From assembly GCA_905221605.1 (NCBI GenBank), contig CAJNDS010002708.1:168501-232500 (forward strand): a stretch of DNA of 64,000 nt, given 5' to 3'. A program made the translations under genes and the position numbers. The notes beneath the pieces are model-generated. The model worked only from the letters and a program-made list of their open reading frames with translations, had not been told where the DNA came from and did no database searches. The stretch is from Symbiodinium natans. Lineage: Eukaryota; Sar; Dinophyceae; Suessiales; Symbiodiniaceae. Below are positions 1-11,126 of the stretch, piece by piece. The stretch's first letter is position 1. Each line of letters starts with the position of its first letter.

Positions 1-251
1 TTTAGGGTTTAGGGTTTAGGGTTTAGGGTTTAGGGTTTAGGGTTTAGGGTGTAGGGTTAGGGTTTAGGGTTTAGGGTTTAGGGTTTAGGGTTTAGGGTTT
101 AGGGTTTAGGGTTTAGGGTTTAGGGTTTAGGGTTTAGGGTTTAGGTTTTAGGGTTTAGGGTTTAGGGTTTAGGGTTTAGGGTTTAGGGTTTAGGGTTTAG
201 GGTTTAGGGTTTAGGGTTTAGGGTTTAGGGTTTAGGGTTTAGGGTTTAGGG
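1..251 (+). repeat. interstitial telomere-type array (TTTAGGG)n
   Basis: About 36 copies of TTTAGGG with a few variants (one GTGTAGGG, one TTTTAGGG). The G-rich strand reads left to right, the orientation expected at a right-hand chromosome end. A true left chromosome end would read CCCTAAA on this strand, so this array is interstitial or the window begins inside a larger array. Confidence 0.95.
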
Positions 252-984
252 TAACCTCTTTTGGCGTTGGCTACTTTAACAAGGGAACCTGGAATTAACA
301 GAAAGGTACCACTCTCAGCCACCAAGATGCAACCAGACAAAGTGACCCTTGGTCATGATCAATCGCACCGTGGGCGAACAGCTGATGGACAGTGGCGTTC
401 CAGCTTTCCCAGAGCATTTCCTTAGTAGCCCAGTAGCCTTAAACCCTAGCCGGTAACGCTAAACCCTAAACCCTGTACCCTTGTTTGGGCTGGTTACTTT
501 ACAAGGGAACCTTGAACCCCTACCGCTAAACCCGAAACCCGAAACCCTTTTTTGAGGAAAAAGGGTTGGCTTCTTTATAAGGGAACCTTGACCGCCCCCC
601 ACCCTCCCCACCCCCCCCCCCACCCCCAAAAAAAAAAGAGGGTGAAGGGCGCCACTGGGCTACCGAGTTTCGATACCGGCCAGGTCTCCACCCCAAAAAG
701 TGCCCATGATCTCTTCGAAATGGTGCGTAAGATCATGAGTTGACAGATAGTTGCTCATCCTCAGCTGCTGCACCCTAAACCCTAAACCCTAAACCCTAAA
801 CCCTAAACCCTAAACCCTAAACTGAGAAGCATTCAGTCTCCTCAAAAAGACCTTACACTCATTAAAATTCCCACTAAGTCCTAAACCTCTAGGTACCACA
901 TATTGCCATGTCTGTAGCTGGTTAGGAACCCTGAACCTTAACTTAAACCCTAAACTCTAAACCCTAAACCCTAAACCCTAACCT
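252..984. repeat. degenerate telomere repeats with dispersed-repeat copies
   Basis: No gene is seen. Short CCCTAAA tracts (for example 775-822 and 945-985) separate copies of a dispersed sequence built around GGTTGGCTACTT and AAGGGAACC, followed by a block ending CACTGGGCTACCGAG. Related copies lie at 6421-6560 and 12890-12960. In the HtrL/YibB-like gene, sequence ending CTGGGCTACCAAG forms an intron 3' end, so this family may be intron-associated. Confidence 0.6.
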
Positions 985-1585
985 CAGGGCCTGGGCCGCC
1001 CCCTACGTTGGGGGGAGGCGCTTAAGCCCTTCGACCTCGATAGAGGAAACCGACCCAGGTCGATTGCCCGCCTCCCAAAGCATGGGGGTCGGTCGCGCCC
1101 ATGATGGTACCGGAACACGTTCTTCTCGGGACCAGTACTGGCCCCTTATAATAAAGTAAATACCCTAAACTTTCAGGTCGTGACCCTGGATGGCTGACCT
1201 TTTCGGGGGGGGGGGGGGGGGGGGAGGGTTATGCCAGGCCTCTGGGCCTTCCTGCCCCCTGGGCCTGGCCCTGGGCCTTTTGGGGTCTTTTGGGCTCCTG
1301 GCCAGGACGCCGCTTTTTTTGTGAACCTGAACCAGGCTGGCGACCACCGTGACGGCATGAAGAAGTCTTATGGAAAGTAAGCAGTTGGCTTGAGTTTAGG
1401 CCTAAACCCTAAAAGGAATAGGCGGAATAGGTTTGGGTGGCTTTGCCGCCTCGGACGGCGTGGGGTGGGAGAAAAAAGTTAGATGGCCTTCCACAACGGG
1501 CCAAAGCTGCTCTTCGCGCCTCACGAAGCTTTCGAGGTTGTTCCAAAACCTAACCTTCACAGCATCTACGCCCTATCACCCTAAA
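985..1585. repeat. left arm of a 0.6-kb inverted duplication
   Basis: The segment matches the reverse complement of 7580-8240. Positions 985-1215 pair with 8240-8040 (shared ACGTTGGGGGG block, CGACCCAGGTCG, GGTACCGG, GGGACCAGTACTGG) and 1402-1580 pair with 7770-7580 (shared GGTTTGGGTGGCTTTGCCGC). The middle, with a G run at 1205-1226, is diverged. The arms are several percent different, so the duplication is not recent. Confidence 0.75.
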
Positions 1586-1627
1586 CCCTAAACCCTAAAC
1601 CCAAGAGAGGCTGTGGGCCCCTAGCGC

Positions 1628-1732
1628 CTAGAAAGAGCCCAGCATCGTCACCTCGCCCAGCGGGAGGGGCCGGAACCTGAGCGGGCCTCCACTTTGAGGC
1701 ACAGTGCCCTCGAAGAGCCTTGATTGTCCAGG
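1628..1732 (-). CDS. candidate terminal exon, unknown protein
   Basis: Open for 35 codons from an acceptor CACCAG at 1733 to a TAG stop at 1628. The peptide includes SRLFEGTVPQSGG and ends VTMLGSF. CCCTAAA repeats lie to the left and TTTGGGG/TTTAGGG repeats to the right. It may be the last exon of a gene whose earlier exons are upstream on the minus strand, possibly the HtrL/YibB-like gene, but no link can be shown. Not recognised. Confidence 0.4.
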   Translation of the reverse strand, partial: PGQSRLFEGTVPQSGGPLRFRPLPLGEVTMLGSF

Positions 1733-2945
1733 CTGGTGGTTTGGGGTTTAGGGTTTAGGGTTTGGGGTTTAGAGTTTGGGCTTTAGGGTTTAGAGTATAG
1801 GGATTAATTCGGGTTTGGGGTTTAGGATTTGGGGTTTAGGGTTTCGGGCTTGGGGCTTGGGGCCTGGGGCTGCGGGGTTTGGGGTTTGGGATTTGGGGTT
1901 TAGGGGTTAGGGTCTAGGGTTTGGGGTTTAGGGTTTCGGGTTTGAGGTTTAGGGCGTTTGGGGTTTAGGGTTTAGGGTTTGGGGTTCGGGGTTCGGGATG
2001 CTTGGTTCCGGGGGTTTATGGTGCTTGGGGCTTAGGGTTTAGGGTTTAGGGTCCGGGGAGGGTAGTCCCTGGGAATCTATAAATACGAAAAGCCCCCACG
2101 TTCGATAGTTCTACGCTGGGGACGATCGACCCCTACCCTGAACCCTAAACCGTAAACCCTAAAGCCCCAAAGGGCTCTTGTCAGCATTCCACAGGGGTTC
2201 TTCAGGCTTTAGGGCTCTGATTTTCTACTACCCCCAAACCCATAATTGCTCGATAATGCTCGATTTTCTACTACCCCAAACCCATAAACCCAGAAGCTCA
2301 AAGCCCCAGACCAAAATGGTCTACAAGCATGTGCCCGTAGACAACCCAAGAAAACAAAAACATAAGCCCCTAAACTGCCCTAACCCCGAAACCCTAAACC
2401 CTAAACCCCAAACCCTAAACCCTAAACCCTAAACCCCAAACCCTAAACCCCAAACCCTAGACCAAAATGGTCACTTGCTCGACTCCTAAAGGCTCAGAGG
2501 GCTTAGGGGCGTCGGGGTTTAGGCGCGGCTAGAGGGGGTTTAGAGGGTCCATAGCCTTAGGGTGTATAGAGTTTCGGTTTGAGGGTTTTAGGGCTCAGGG
2601 TTTTAGGGTTTTAGGGTTTAGGGTTTAGGGTTTAGGGTTTAGGGTTTAGGGTTAGGGTAGCTATATACCCCGTATATACCCTATACAACTACTTCGGAAC
2701 CTTTTCAAGGAGGTAAGGGACCATGCTTAGGGCCCATGTAACTACCCGCAGATATAGGGTGGAGGGGCTTGTAGAGTTTATGGAGGTTGAGGGGTTAGGG
2801 TTTTAGGGTTTAGGTGTTTACGGGTTGAGGGGCTCAGAGGTTTAGGGCTTGAGGGCTTCTGGCTATACGGGTTGAGGGGCTTAGAGGTTTAGGGTTTTTA
2901 GGGTTTAGGGGTTGAGGGATTTCGAGGTTTAGGGTTTCAGGGGGT
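1733..2945. repeat. telomere-like repeat mosaic, no gene seen
   Basis: Alternating TTTAGGG/TTTGGGG variants (1741-2060, 2570-2655, 2790-2945) and CCCTAAA variants (2390-2460). At 2660-2750 lies a small element with ACTTCGGAACC and GGGCCCATGTAACTACCC. The same element recurs at 21690-21870 with its other end, suggesting a short inverted-repeat element. Confidence 0.6.
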
Positions 2946-5602
2946 TTACGGTCTTGTTCTGCTAAGAAGCTCCTCTGTGGTGCGCAGCTGGTGGAACAAC
3001 GTCACCGTCCCTGGCACCGCCACGTTGCAGGCGCAAAAGTGCTCAGGAACCTTTCAGAGGATCCCGAGGGTAGTTTTTTGGGTTTAGGGTTTGGGGTTTT
3101 GGGATATGAAGGCTTTTCATTTGGCCACTACTTCTTGTCCGAGCGTTCCCTGTGTCCCGCTTACGATCTGATGAACCTTGACGAAGCCGTGACCAGCGCC
3201 AACGTCAAGCCACACGAAGTAGCTCTGCCCTGCGTTGAAATTGTCAGAAGAGTTCTGGAAGTAGTTCTCGCGAGCTGCCTGCACAACAAAGTTCACCTTT
3301 TCGTTAGTGGCCCAAGCATAGTTGGCCATCATCTTGCCGCCCATGCCTGACTGAAACTGGTTGAGAAGGTACCGGAAGTACTTCCGGTCCGCAATCAGCC
3401 TTGGCTGCGTAAGCCGATGTCAAGAAGGATCCCTAACCCCCGTAAACCCCAAAACCCGCCAGAGCGCAAAACCCTAAACCAGGCCCTAAACCCCCAGCCC
3501 TAAGCCCAACACTCCTAAATTCCCTAGATTCCTCCCTAAACCCATCACACCCTAAACCCTAAACCCTAAACCCTAAACCCTAAACCCTAAACCCTAAACC
3601 CGCCCAAAGGAGCTGCATCTCCTCCCGGAGGTGGTGGAAGGCCAGGCTCGCCGGCCGGCCCCAGCCTCGGATGCCCCCCGTGAACCGACTCCATGGGGGT
3701 TTAGGGTTTAGGGTTTGGGGTTTAGGGTTTAGGGTTTCGGGTTTAGGGTTTGGGGTTTAGGGTTTGGGGTTTAAGGCTTAGGGTTGTGAAGGGGTTTAAA
3801 ACGGGGGGTTGTGAAGGGGGGGTTTAGGGCTTGACGGCTTTGGGTATTTCGGGTTCTAGAGTACATTGTAGCGTCTAGGATTGAGGGTTTAGGGTTTCAG
3901 AGTCTAGAATTAAGGGTTTACCTAAACCCTAACCCCTAAACTCCTAACCCCCCAAAAACAAAAGAAACCAAGGCTGCGAGCAGCGGGCGTAGACGTCCTC
4001 CGAGGCGTCCTGGGGGAAGCCAAAAAGGGGTTTAGGGTTTAGGGTTTAGGGTTTAGGGTTTAGGGTTTAGGGTTTAGGGTTTTTAGGGCTGTTAGGGCTT
4101 CGGGGGCTTAGGGCTTGTGGCTTCAGGGTGTTGGGGGAAGGCTGGGTCTGGGTCTGTGGGTTCCAGAGTTTGTTGGGCCGCAATTGCCCTAAACCCTAAA
4201 CCCTGAACCCTGAACCCTAAACTTGCCCTAAACCCTAAACCCCAAACCCCAAACCCCAAACCCTAAACCCTAAACCCTAAACCCTAAACCCTAAACCCTA
4301 AACCCTAAACCCTAAACCCTCGGCCTCCCCGGGCACCTCCAGAAGCCGCAGCCGGGTTCGGTGCCGGAGGTTGAGCTTCGCCCTCACTGAGTCCACTACT
4401 TCCAAGGCCCAGGCCTGACACTGCAGGGTTTAGGGTTTAGGGTTTCGGGTTTAGGGTTTTAGGGTTTAGGGTCTAGGGTTTTAGGGTTTAGGGTTTGGGG
4501 TCTGGGGTCTGGGGTGTAAGTTGTAGGGTGTAAGGTTTAGGGTTTATGGGTTAGGGTTTAGGGTCTAGGGAAAGACTCCAGTACCCCTATTTAAGGATCC
4601 CTAGTATGCTTTCAGGAAAATTCTTTAATCAAGGGGTATTGGAGTCTCCGGGTATGTCATCACAAATACACATACAAAGACATGCAGATTATCTGTATAT
4701 ATATACATGCATAAGCACATTTGCACATATATACAAATATATACACACACATATATATATATATATATATATGTGTATATATATATATACATATAGACAT
4801 ATATACATGTATACACATATATATATATATATGTGTGTATATATACATATAGACATATATACATGTATACACATATATATATATATGTATACACTCCAGC
4901 ATCCCGGGCTTCAGGCCAAAGTTGCCCCGGCGCCCATGCGCCGACACTAAGTGCGCGCGAAGCACGCACGTGTGTCTAGTGAGAGTCGAGTGTGTATATG
5001 TATATGTATATGTATATGTGAGACTGTACATGTATTTGTATATGTATGTGTATATATGTATATATGTATATATGTATATATGTATATTTGTATATTTGTA
5101 TATATGCATGTATGTATATATGTATATATGTATATATGTATATATGTATATATGTATATATGTATATATGTATATATGTATATATGTATATATGAATATA
5201 TGTATATATGTATATGTGTATGTGTATGTGTAAGTGTGTGTGTGTGTATGTGTATGTGTATGTTTGCGCATGTGTGTGTGTCTATATATATATATGTCTG
5301 TGTGTATGTGTCCATTTTTTACGCATGCCCGCACGCTCGTACGCATGCATGTTTGTCTTATGTAGAATACTCACTCACTTCTGTGTTTGATTATACAATG
5401 ACTTGTTGTAATGATCTATTTGCAAGTGATATGTTGTGCACTTGCCAACGTTGAAGGCCCCCAACAACCCGCTGGAAAAAAACAAAAAAAAAAACAATTC
5501 CTAAATAAGATCCTCTTAAGTAAAACCTAGCTAGGGAGATATGTATATATATATACATATATGCCTGTATATGCATATCATATCATATCATATCATAGAT
5601 AC

Positions 5603-5651
<49 letters not shown>

Positions 5652-6747
5652 ATATGCGTGTATATCTGTATATGTATGCATTTATCCTAAGGTCCCACCA
5701 AGTGTTGAAGACCTTGTCGGGGGAGGTTCATGGCCTGTGAGGCTTAGTGTCATGGGGTTGGGGGCGCCATGGGGTGGTGTGTTGGCGTCTTCAAAAAGAC
5801 AAAACAGCCTCGCCATAGAAGACCAGGTCGTAGTGCCGGTGCATGTGTGGCCCAAACATGCGGAGGTAGTCGCAGCCGCTGCGGTCGCGCCGGCCCGCAT
5901 CGATCAGGGCGCTGATGACCGTAAAGCGGGGGAAGCGCTCCCCACGGTCCGTCTTGCAGCGGCCACCCTCTGCCCCGTAGTCGGGCAGGTCACAGTCGCA
6001 GCGGTGGGCGCTCGCGTCCCAGTGCACGGTCTCATTTGCAAAGCCGCCCATCTGCAAGATCTCCTGAGCCAGCTCAGCGCCATTGCATCTCTCAGGCCGA
6101 TAGCCTGGCCGCAGAGGTCGGAAGCCAGGAATCCAGCCGTTGTTCCAACAGGCGAAGTATAAGAACAGGGGCCAAAAACAGGCCCAGAACCAGCAGCTCA
6201 AGGTGAACCACCCTAGCAGCTGCCTGAGGGCATCCAACCGCGGACGCGCGTTCGCGCCCCGCGCGCTCAAGGGCCTCCAGAATCTAGCCAGGGCCGCCGT
6301 CGCAAGGTAAGCGAAGGTCGCCGCGGCGGCAGTGCCCAGAGATCTTGCACTCGGCACCACCAGGAAGGCCAGAAGCATCGCCAAAGCTCGGCTGAGCCTT
6401 GGTAGCCCAGTACCCGTCTTATGATAAGGGTACCCTGTTTTAGAAGTTTTGGTCGGCAGCTTTTTTAAGGGAACCCAGAGAAAAAGACACTTAAATCCTA
6501 AACCCTAAACCCTAGACCGCAGGGTGAAGGGCACCACTGGGCTGAACGGCAGGGCATCGACAAAGCCCTAAACCCTAAACCCTAAACCCTACACCCCTAA
6601 ACCCTAAACCCCTGAACCCTAAACCCCTGAAGCCCTCAAACCAAGGAGCACGGCGGGGCATCGACCGAGGCCCTCCCTGCGGCTCTTGTTCTCATCGTCC
6701 GCGGGCAGCGCGCTCCCGGCGGCTTCCGAGGAGTTCCGAAGGGCCAT
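2946..6747 (-). CDS. HtrL/YibB-like protein, 7 exons
   Basis: Proposed exons, in order of translation: 6747-6650, 6397-5809, 4414-4325, 4009-3985 (end uncertain by 3 nt), 3665-3604, 3404-3132 and 3041-2946. All phases agree and give about 410 residues ending at a TAA. Exon 2 encodes two hydrophobic segments ([10 protein letters not shown]... and a Trp/Phe-rich stretch), suggesting a membrane-anchored protein. It also encodes a short Cys-rich part and the motif [14 protein letters not shown] followed by HYDLVFYGE, which resembles the start of the HtrL/YibB domain. Later exons give [12 protein letters not shown] and [12 protein letters not shown], resembling the family's Trp-(Ile/Leu)-Asp-x-Gly motif. 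HtrL/YibB proteins are glycosyltransferase-like, with substrate mostly unknown. Introns hold telomere-like repeats. Intron 2 also holds a 1-kb TA/TG microsatellite. The donors of exons 1-5 read as GC and that of exon 6 as GT. Exon joins are my inference. Confidence 0.6.
4686..5310. repeat. TA/TG-rich microsatellite in intron 2
   Basis: Long runs of ATATAC, TGTATA and ATATGTAT units, then a TGTG-rich end. They are open in several frames on both strands and create spurious Tyr/Ile/His-rich ORFs. A second, shorter TA tract occupies 5521-5680, with four copies of CATAT at 5576-5595. Both tracts lie inside the long intron of the HtrL/YibB-like gene. Confidence 0.9.
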
Positions 6748-7458
6748 GGCCGCATTCTTCTAGACTGCTTGTGAACCCTTAGGGTTTAGGGTTTAGGGTT
6801 TAGGGTGTTCAGGGAGTTGGGTCTCGTTCTGCTACGGACCTAGAGAACCGAATGACAAAGTAACTATGCCATGCCTCATAAGAAATCGGACCATGAACGC
6901 CGAACCCTGGCTTATAATAGCTAAAGGTGTTAGCGTCTAGGGTTTAGGGTCTAGTTGAGGGTTTAAGGTTCAGGGGTCGGGGGTTGAGGGTTTGGGGCTG
7001 AGAGCTCAGTTGGTGTGTTGGGGCTCTAGTGGAGGGGGGGAGGGGCTTTGCATCTACAACCCAATCTTTAGGGTAGCTTTGAGCCTCAACAATCGTCGGT
7101 GTTTGTCTGCAGAGCAGTCCATCTGAATCTCTTCTACACACCTTAGCCCTAAACCCAAAACCCAAAACCCTAAACCCTAAACCCTAAACCCTAGCCCTAA
7201 ACCCTAAACACTTCAGAGCGTTTTTGGGGCCAGGGACTGCGCTCTCTGAGCCACTCTGAAACTGAAACCCTCAACCACCAAACCCCTAAAACCCTACACT
7301 CCGGAATCCCCTAAACCCCAAGCCCTAAGCCCCAAAAAAACCTGAACCCTAAACCCCCCAAAAAAGCCCAAAACCTTTGAACCACCCTAAACCCTAAACT
7401 CTAAATCCGAAACCCTAAGCCCTAAACGCCCAAAACCGTGGGCCACCCCAAAAAGAAC
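6748..7458. repeat. telomere-like repeats, no clear gene
   Basis: TTTAGGG tracts at 6779-6808 and 6940-7010, and degenerate CCCTAAA tracts at 7145-7215 and 7270-7430. Two unique islands (6810-6930 and 7216-7265) show no convincing exon. Confidence 0.5.
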
Positions 7459-7522
7459 CCCGAAGCGGAGGCTCCCACGGCAGCCGGCGCGCGTCGCCAC
7501 GCGCGAAGCCGAGGCTTGCTGC
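7459..7522 (-). CDS. candidate internal exon, unknown gene
   Basis: Open on the minus strand from acceptor CTGAG|G (7523) to donor G|GTTC (7458), 64 nt. The peptide includes AASLGFARGDARRLPW. CCCTAAA variants flank it on the left and a TTTAGGG array on the right (7530-7582). Not recognised. Confidence 0.4.
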
Positions 7523-7579
7523 CTCAGGGAGTTTAGGGTTTAGGGTTTAGGGTTTAGGGTTTAGGGTTTAGGGTTTAGG

Positions 7580-8240
7580 GTTTGCTGTGATAGGGCGTAG
7601 ATGCTGTGAAGGTTAGGTTTCGGAACAAGCTCGAAAGCTTCGTGAGGTGCTGAAGAGCAGCTTTGGCCCGATTGTGGAGGGCCATCTAAACACCTTTCTC
7701 CCACCCCACGCCGTCCAAGGCGGCAAAGCCACCCAAACCTATTCCTTTTAGGGTTTAGGCCTAAACTCAGACGACAGTCCACTCTTCAAAACTTTGATGT
7801 TGGTTGAATCCGAGAGTCAAGGGTGCCAGCAAGGCCTCGAAGGTAAGATAGAGGCCCCGAAGCCGGGCCAGTAGGGCAGGGTCAGGGGGCCAGGAGGGCC
7901 GGGCGGGGCACAAACAGAGAGTGGGGGCCAGAGGGGTCAGGGGGCAAGGGGGGCCGGGGGGGGGCCAGAGGGGCCAGCGGGTCCTCCTGGCCTAGGGGCC
8001 CGGGGGGGCACCCCCCAAAAAGGACAGCGACCCCCAGACTCAAGGGGGGGGGTTTAGGGTATTTATTTTATTATAAGGGACCAGTACTGGTCCCGAGGAG
8101 AACGTGTTCCGGTACCGGGCCCATCGCGGGCGCTACCGACCCCCATGCTGTGGGAGGCGGGCGAGCGACCTGGGTCGGCTTGTGCCATCGAGGTTTAAGC
8201 GCCGCCCCCCAACGTAGGGGGGCGGCCTAGGCCCTGAGTT
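7580..8240. repeat. right arm of the 0.6-kb inverted duplication
   Basis: Reverse-complement partner of 985-1585 (shared landmarks are listed there). The centre (7790-8050) is G/C-rich, with GGGGCCAG-like runs, and diverged. The two arms enclose the whole HtrL/YibB-like gene. Confidence 0.75.
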
Positions 8241-8260
8241 TAGGTTTAGGGTTTAGGGTC

Positions 8261-8344
8261 TCAAGCCGGGAAGGGCTGCATCCATGCGGCCACGCCGGGA
8301 GCCAACATTGCCAGGTTCTCGCCGGAACGCTCCTCAAAGGAGAA
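8261..8344 (-). CDS. candidate exon, unknown gene
   Basis: Open for 28 codons from acceptor GCTTAG|T to a TGA. The peptide includes FSFEERSGENLAMLAPGV, which looks strongly coding. A GC donor before the stop (TTCCCG|GC) is also possible. It is the one clear island with the reverse flank order: TTTAGGG on the left, CCCTAAA on the right. Confidence 0.45.
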   Translation of the reverse strand, partial: FSFEERSGENLAMLAPGVAAWMQPFPA

Positions 8345-9413
8345 CTAAGCCCTCAAGCCTCAACCCTAAACCCTAAACCCTAAACCCTGAACCCTGAACC
8401 CTGAACCCTCAAACTAAACCCTAAGTGAGCCTTTTTGAAACGTAGGGTTGGGGATGGACTTTGTCGGGTTGACGGGCTTGGGGGCCTTCAGGGGTTGCGG
8501 CGGTTCGGTGGTTTAGGGCTTTCGGGAGTTGGCGTGCCCCAAACCCCCCAAACCCTCAAACCCTAAACCCTAAACCCCAATCCCTAAACCTGAACCCTCA
8601 ACCCCTAACCCTAAACCCCAATCCCTAAACCCCTAAACACCAAACCCTGCGCATGGGTTGGACCGGATGAACTGAGCATGCCCTATACCTAAGTCCTAAA
8701 CCCTAAACCCTAAACCCTAAACCCTAAACCCTAAACCCTAAACCCTAAACCTAAGTCCTAAACCCTAAACAAGTGTTTTTTGGCGAGAGTGAGTGCAATC
8801 GATCTGGTGTGCCTCGCGGGCTGGTATTTCTAGGGGTAAGCCTCCCCAATCTCAGGGGCCCAGGCGTATCGCCCTAAACCCTAAAACTCTAAACCTTAAA
8901 TCCTAAACCCTAAACCCCAAACCCCAAACCCAACACCCTAAACCATTCGGACTGAAGGTTTATTTTGCTGCTCGCTTCTTGCCAGCCGGTGCTTTCTGCC
9001 GAATTGCCTACCAAGCCGCTGGCCTGGGTCGAGGTTTCATGCTTATTAGAGGGATACACGTAGGGTTTAGGGTTTAGGGTTTAGGGTTTAGGGTTTGAGC
9101 TGCTCAGACTGCTTCAAGGTCCCGATCTGCAGCAAACACAGAAAGCATCGGCCAAGTCAATCCGGCGCGGATATCGTGGCAAAAGCACTGGTGGCTTTCT
9201 CGCTACGGAGAGACATGCGCGCTGCATCGAACCTTGTACCAAGAAACCTATAGAAACCTTATAACAAGTCAGCAAAGAACCGACATACCCTGTAAACCCT
9301 ATATTGTATGTAAAACCTGAATCAAAAAAACCCTGTAGAAAGTAGAAACCCTATAACCTTATATACTTTGTCAACCCTATATGCAAAAACCTATGGAACC
9401 CTACACCCACATC
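8345..9413 (-). other. repeat mosaic with two weak exon candidates
   Basis: CCCTAAA tracts at 8360-8420 and 8695-8770 and a TTTAGGG tract at 9060-9098. Island 8950-9055 is open on minus (includes KHETSTQASGLVGNSAEST) with CCCTAAA to the left and TTTAGGG to the right. Island 9115-9240 is open on minus (includes RKPPVLLPRYPRRIDLADAF) but also on plus, so its strand is uncertain. The stretch 9241-9410 is A-rich with ACCCTATA motifs and no gene. Confidence 0.35.
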
Positions 9414-9521
9414 TCAGAAGGGAAACGCGATCTTGGTTGGGTCGCAGCCCCCGGGCCAGGAAAGGTTGATGTTCTGACCAGGCTCGGGGACTTCACCTGC
9501 GTTGCTGACGATGCCAACTAC
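9414..9521 (-). CDS. candidate terminal exon, unknown gene
   Basis: 36 codons from acceptor CCCTAAAG|G to a TGA at 9414. The peptide begins VVGIVSNAGEVPEPGQ and ends KIAFPF. The acceptor AG is formed where the telomere-like array (9522-9570) meets the exon. A GC donor (ATC|GC) before the stop is possible. Not recognised. Confidence 0.5.
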   Translation of the reverse strand, partial: VVGIVSNAGEVPEPGQNINLSWPGGCDPTKIAFPF

Positions 9522-10095
9522 CTTTAGGGTTTAGGGTTTAGGGTTTAGGGTTTAGGGTTTAGGGTTTAGGTTTAGGGTTCAGGGTTTAGGGTCTAGGGTT
9601 TAGGGTTTAGGGTCTAGGTTTTCTAGAAAGTTTTGGGCGTTTGAGGTTTTTAGGCCCTAAACCCTAAACCCAGACCTTAAACCCTTAACAGTGAACCCAA
9701 AAAAATGGCTTGATGGGATTCTAGCTACTAGCTACCTGGGACTTCCAGGAATTCTGGGAGTTTTGGAGCTTCAGGGCCCGTGACAACCAATGAACTCTCA
9801 ACCGAGACTTGTGCCTAAAACCCTAAACGCTGAACCCTGACCCCTAAACCCTAAAAAAACCGGGTTGGGGGCTTACGCAGGCTTTAGGGCTTTAGGGCTT
9901 AGGGTCTTAGGGCTTAGAGCTTGGGGCTTGGGGGGTGGGGCTGGCATAAGACACCATGATGACGAGAGAAGAGGGTTTCTCCCAAACCCTAAACCCTACA
10001 ACCTAAGCCCTAAACCCTAAACCCTAAACCCTAAACCCTAAACCCTAAACCCTAAGCCCTGAACGAAAGAAAAGGTGGCGAGCTTAAGAGTCCCT

Positions 10096-10173
10096 TCAGG
10101 AGTTCTCTTCCAAGCACTTCACGCTGCAAGCATACCCGGGGCGCCCACCGCTAATGGGGTCGACATCCTCCTC
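10096..10173 (-). CDS. candidate exon, unknown gene
   Basis: 26 codons from acceptor CTGGCAG|G to a TGA. The peptide is EEDVDPISGGRPGYACSV and onward to CLEENS. CCCTAAA repeats lie to the left (10005-10065) and TTTAGGG to the right (10203-10270). An internal GTGAAGT could be a donor, so the stop may be intronic. Confidence 0.5.
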   Translation of the reverse strand, partial: EEDVDPISGGRPGYACSVKCLEENS

Positions 10174-10318
10174 CTGCCAGGGTAGGAGCTGGCTCTAGCG
10201 GCTTAGGGTTTAGGGTTTAGTGTCTAGGGTCTAGGGGTTTAGGGTTTGAGGTTTAGAGTTTAGGGTTGAGGGTTGAGGATTCTGGGTTTCAGTTGTTAGA
10301 GTTTAAAGGCTTAGGATA

Positions 10319-10322
10319 GGGG

Positions 10323-10361
<39 letters not shown>
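10319..10361 (+). repeat. poly-G tract
   Basis: About 40 nearly uninterrupted G residues. Similar homopolymers lie at 42940-42962 (G) and 38162-38184 (C). Their lengths may be unreliable in any assembly. Confidence 0.9.
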
Positions 10362-10529
10362 GGGGGGCGTGGCGGCCAGTCTCTCTCAGGCCCTCGCCTC
10401 CAAGCTCCAAAGACCGACGTTATCCCTACCTCAGCTCTAAACCATAAGCCCTGAATCCCCAAGTAGACGGTGCTACTACTTCCAGCGTTGTGGCGTTGTG
10501 GGGGACAAAGTCAAAAGAAAGATTTAGGG

Positions 10530-11105
10530 GGACCCATAAAATTTCTTAGGGTTATTCATGGGTTCCCCCTCTATACTACCCCCCCCCTAGGTTCCCCCCA
10601 TAAATCAGGCTATTTAGGGATAATTAAGCCTAAATAAGGTCATTTAATGGGGGGACCTAGGGGGGTAGTATAGAAGGATAAAAACTTCTTAGGGTTATTC
10701 ATGCGTCCCCCCTCTATACTACCCACCCCCTAGGCTCCCCCCATAGTTAAGGCTATTTAGGGAGAAGTAAGCCTAAATACAGCTATTTAGTGAGGGAACC
10801 TGGAAGTGGTAGTATAGAAGGACAAAATTTCTTAGGGGTAATCATGGGTCCTCCCTCTATACTACCCCCCTCGGTTCCCCCCCCCATAATTCAGGCGATT
10901 TAGGGATAAGTAAGCCTAAATAAGGCTAGTTAATGGGGGAAGCTAGAAGGGGTAATATAAAAGGAACAAATTTCTTAGGGGTAGTCATGGGTTCCCCCTC
11001 TATACTACCCCCCCCCCGCCATAATTACGTTTTCTTAGGGATAATTAAGCCTAAATAAGGTTATTTAATGGGGGAACCTGGGGGGGAGGGGGTAGTACAG
11101 AGGGG
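10530..11105. repeat. four tandem foldback units of about 143 bp
   Basis: CTCTATACTACC starts recur at about 10570, 10712, 10855 and 10999. Each unit is itself an inverted repeat: CTATACTACCCCCC-TAGGTTCCCCC on one side and GGGGAACCTAGGGGGGTAGTATAG on the other, around a shared core GATAATTAAGCCTAAATAAG. This looks like a tandemly amplified MITE-like foldback element. Confidence 0.8.
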
Positions 11106-11126
11106 GCTAGTAGGGAAACCGGTGAG

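Noticed and set aside
1-251. True chromosome-end telomere
   Set aside because: The strand orientation is wrong for a left end (TTTAGGG rather than CCCTAAA), and similar arrays recur throughout the window.
4606-5454. ORFs of 100-228 codons in the TA/TG tract on both strands
   Set aside because: They are pure products of a stop-poor microsatellite, open in several frames at once.
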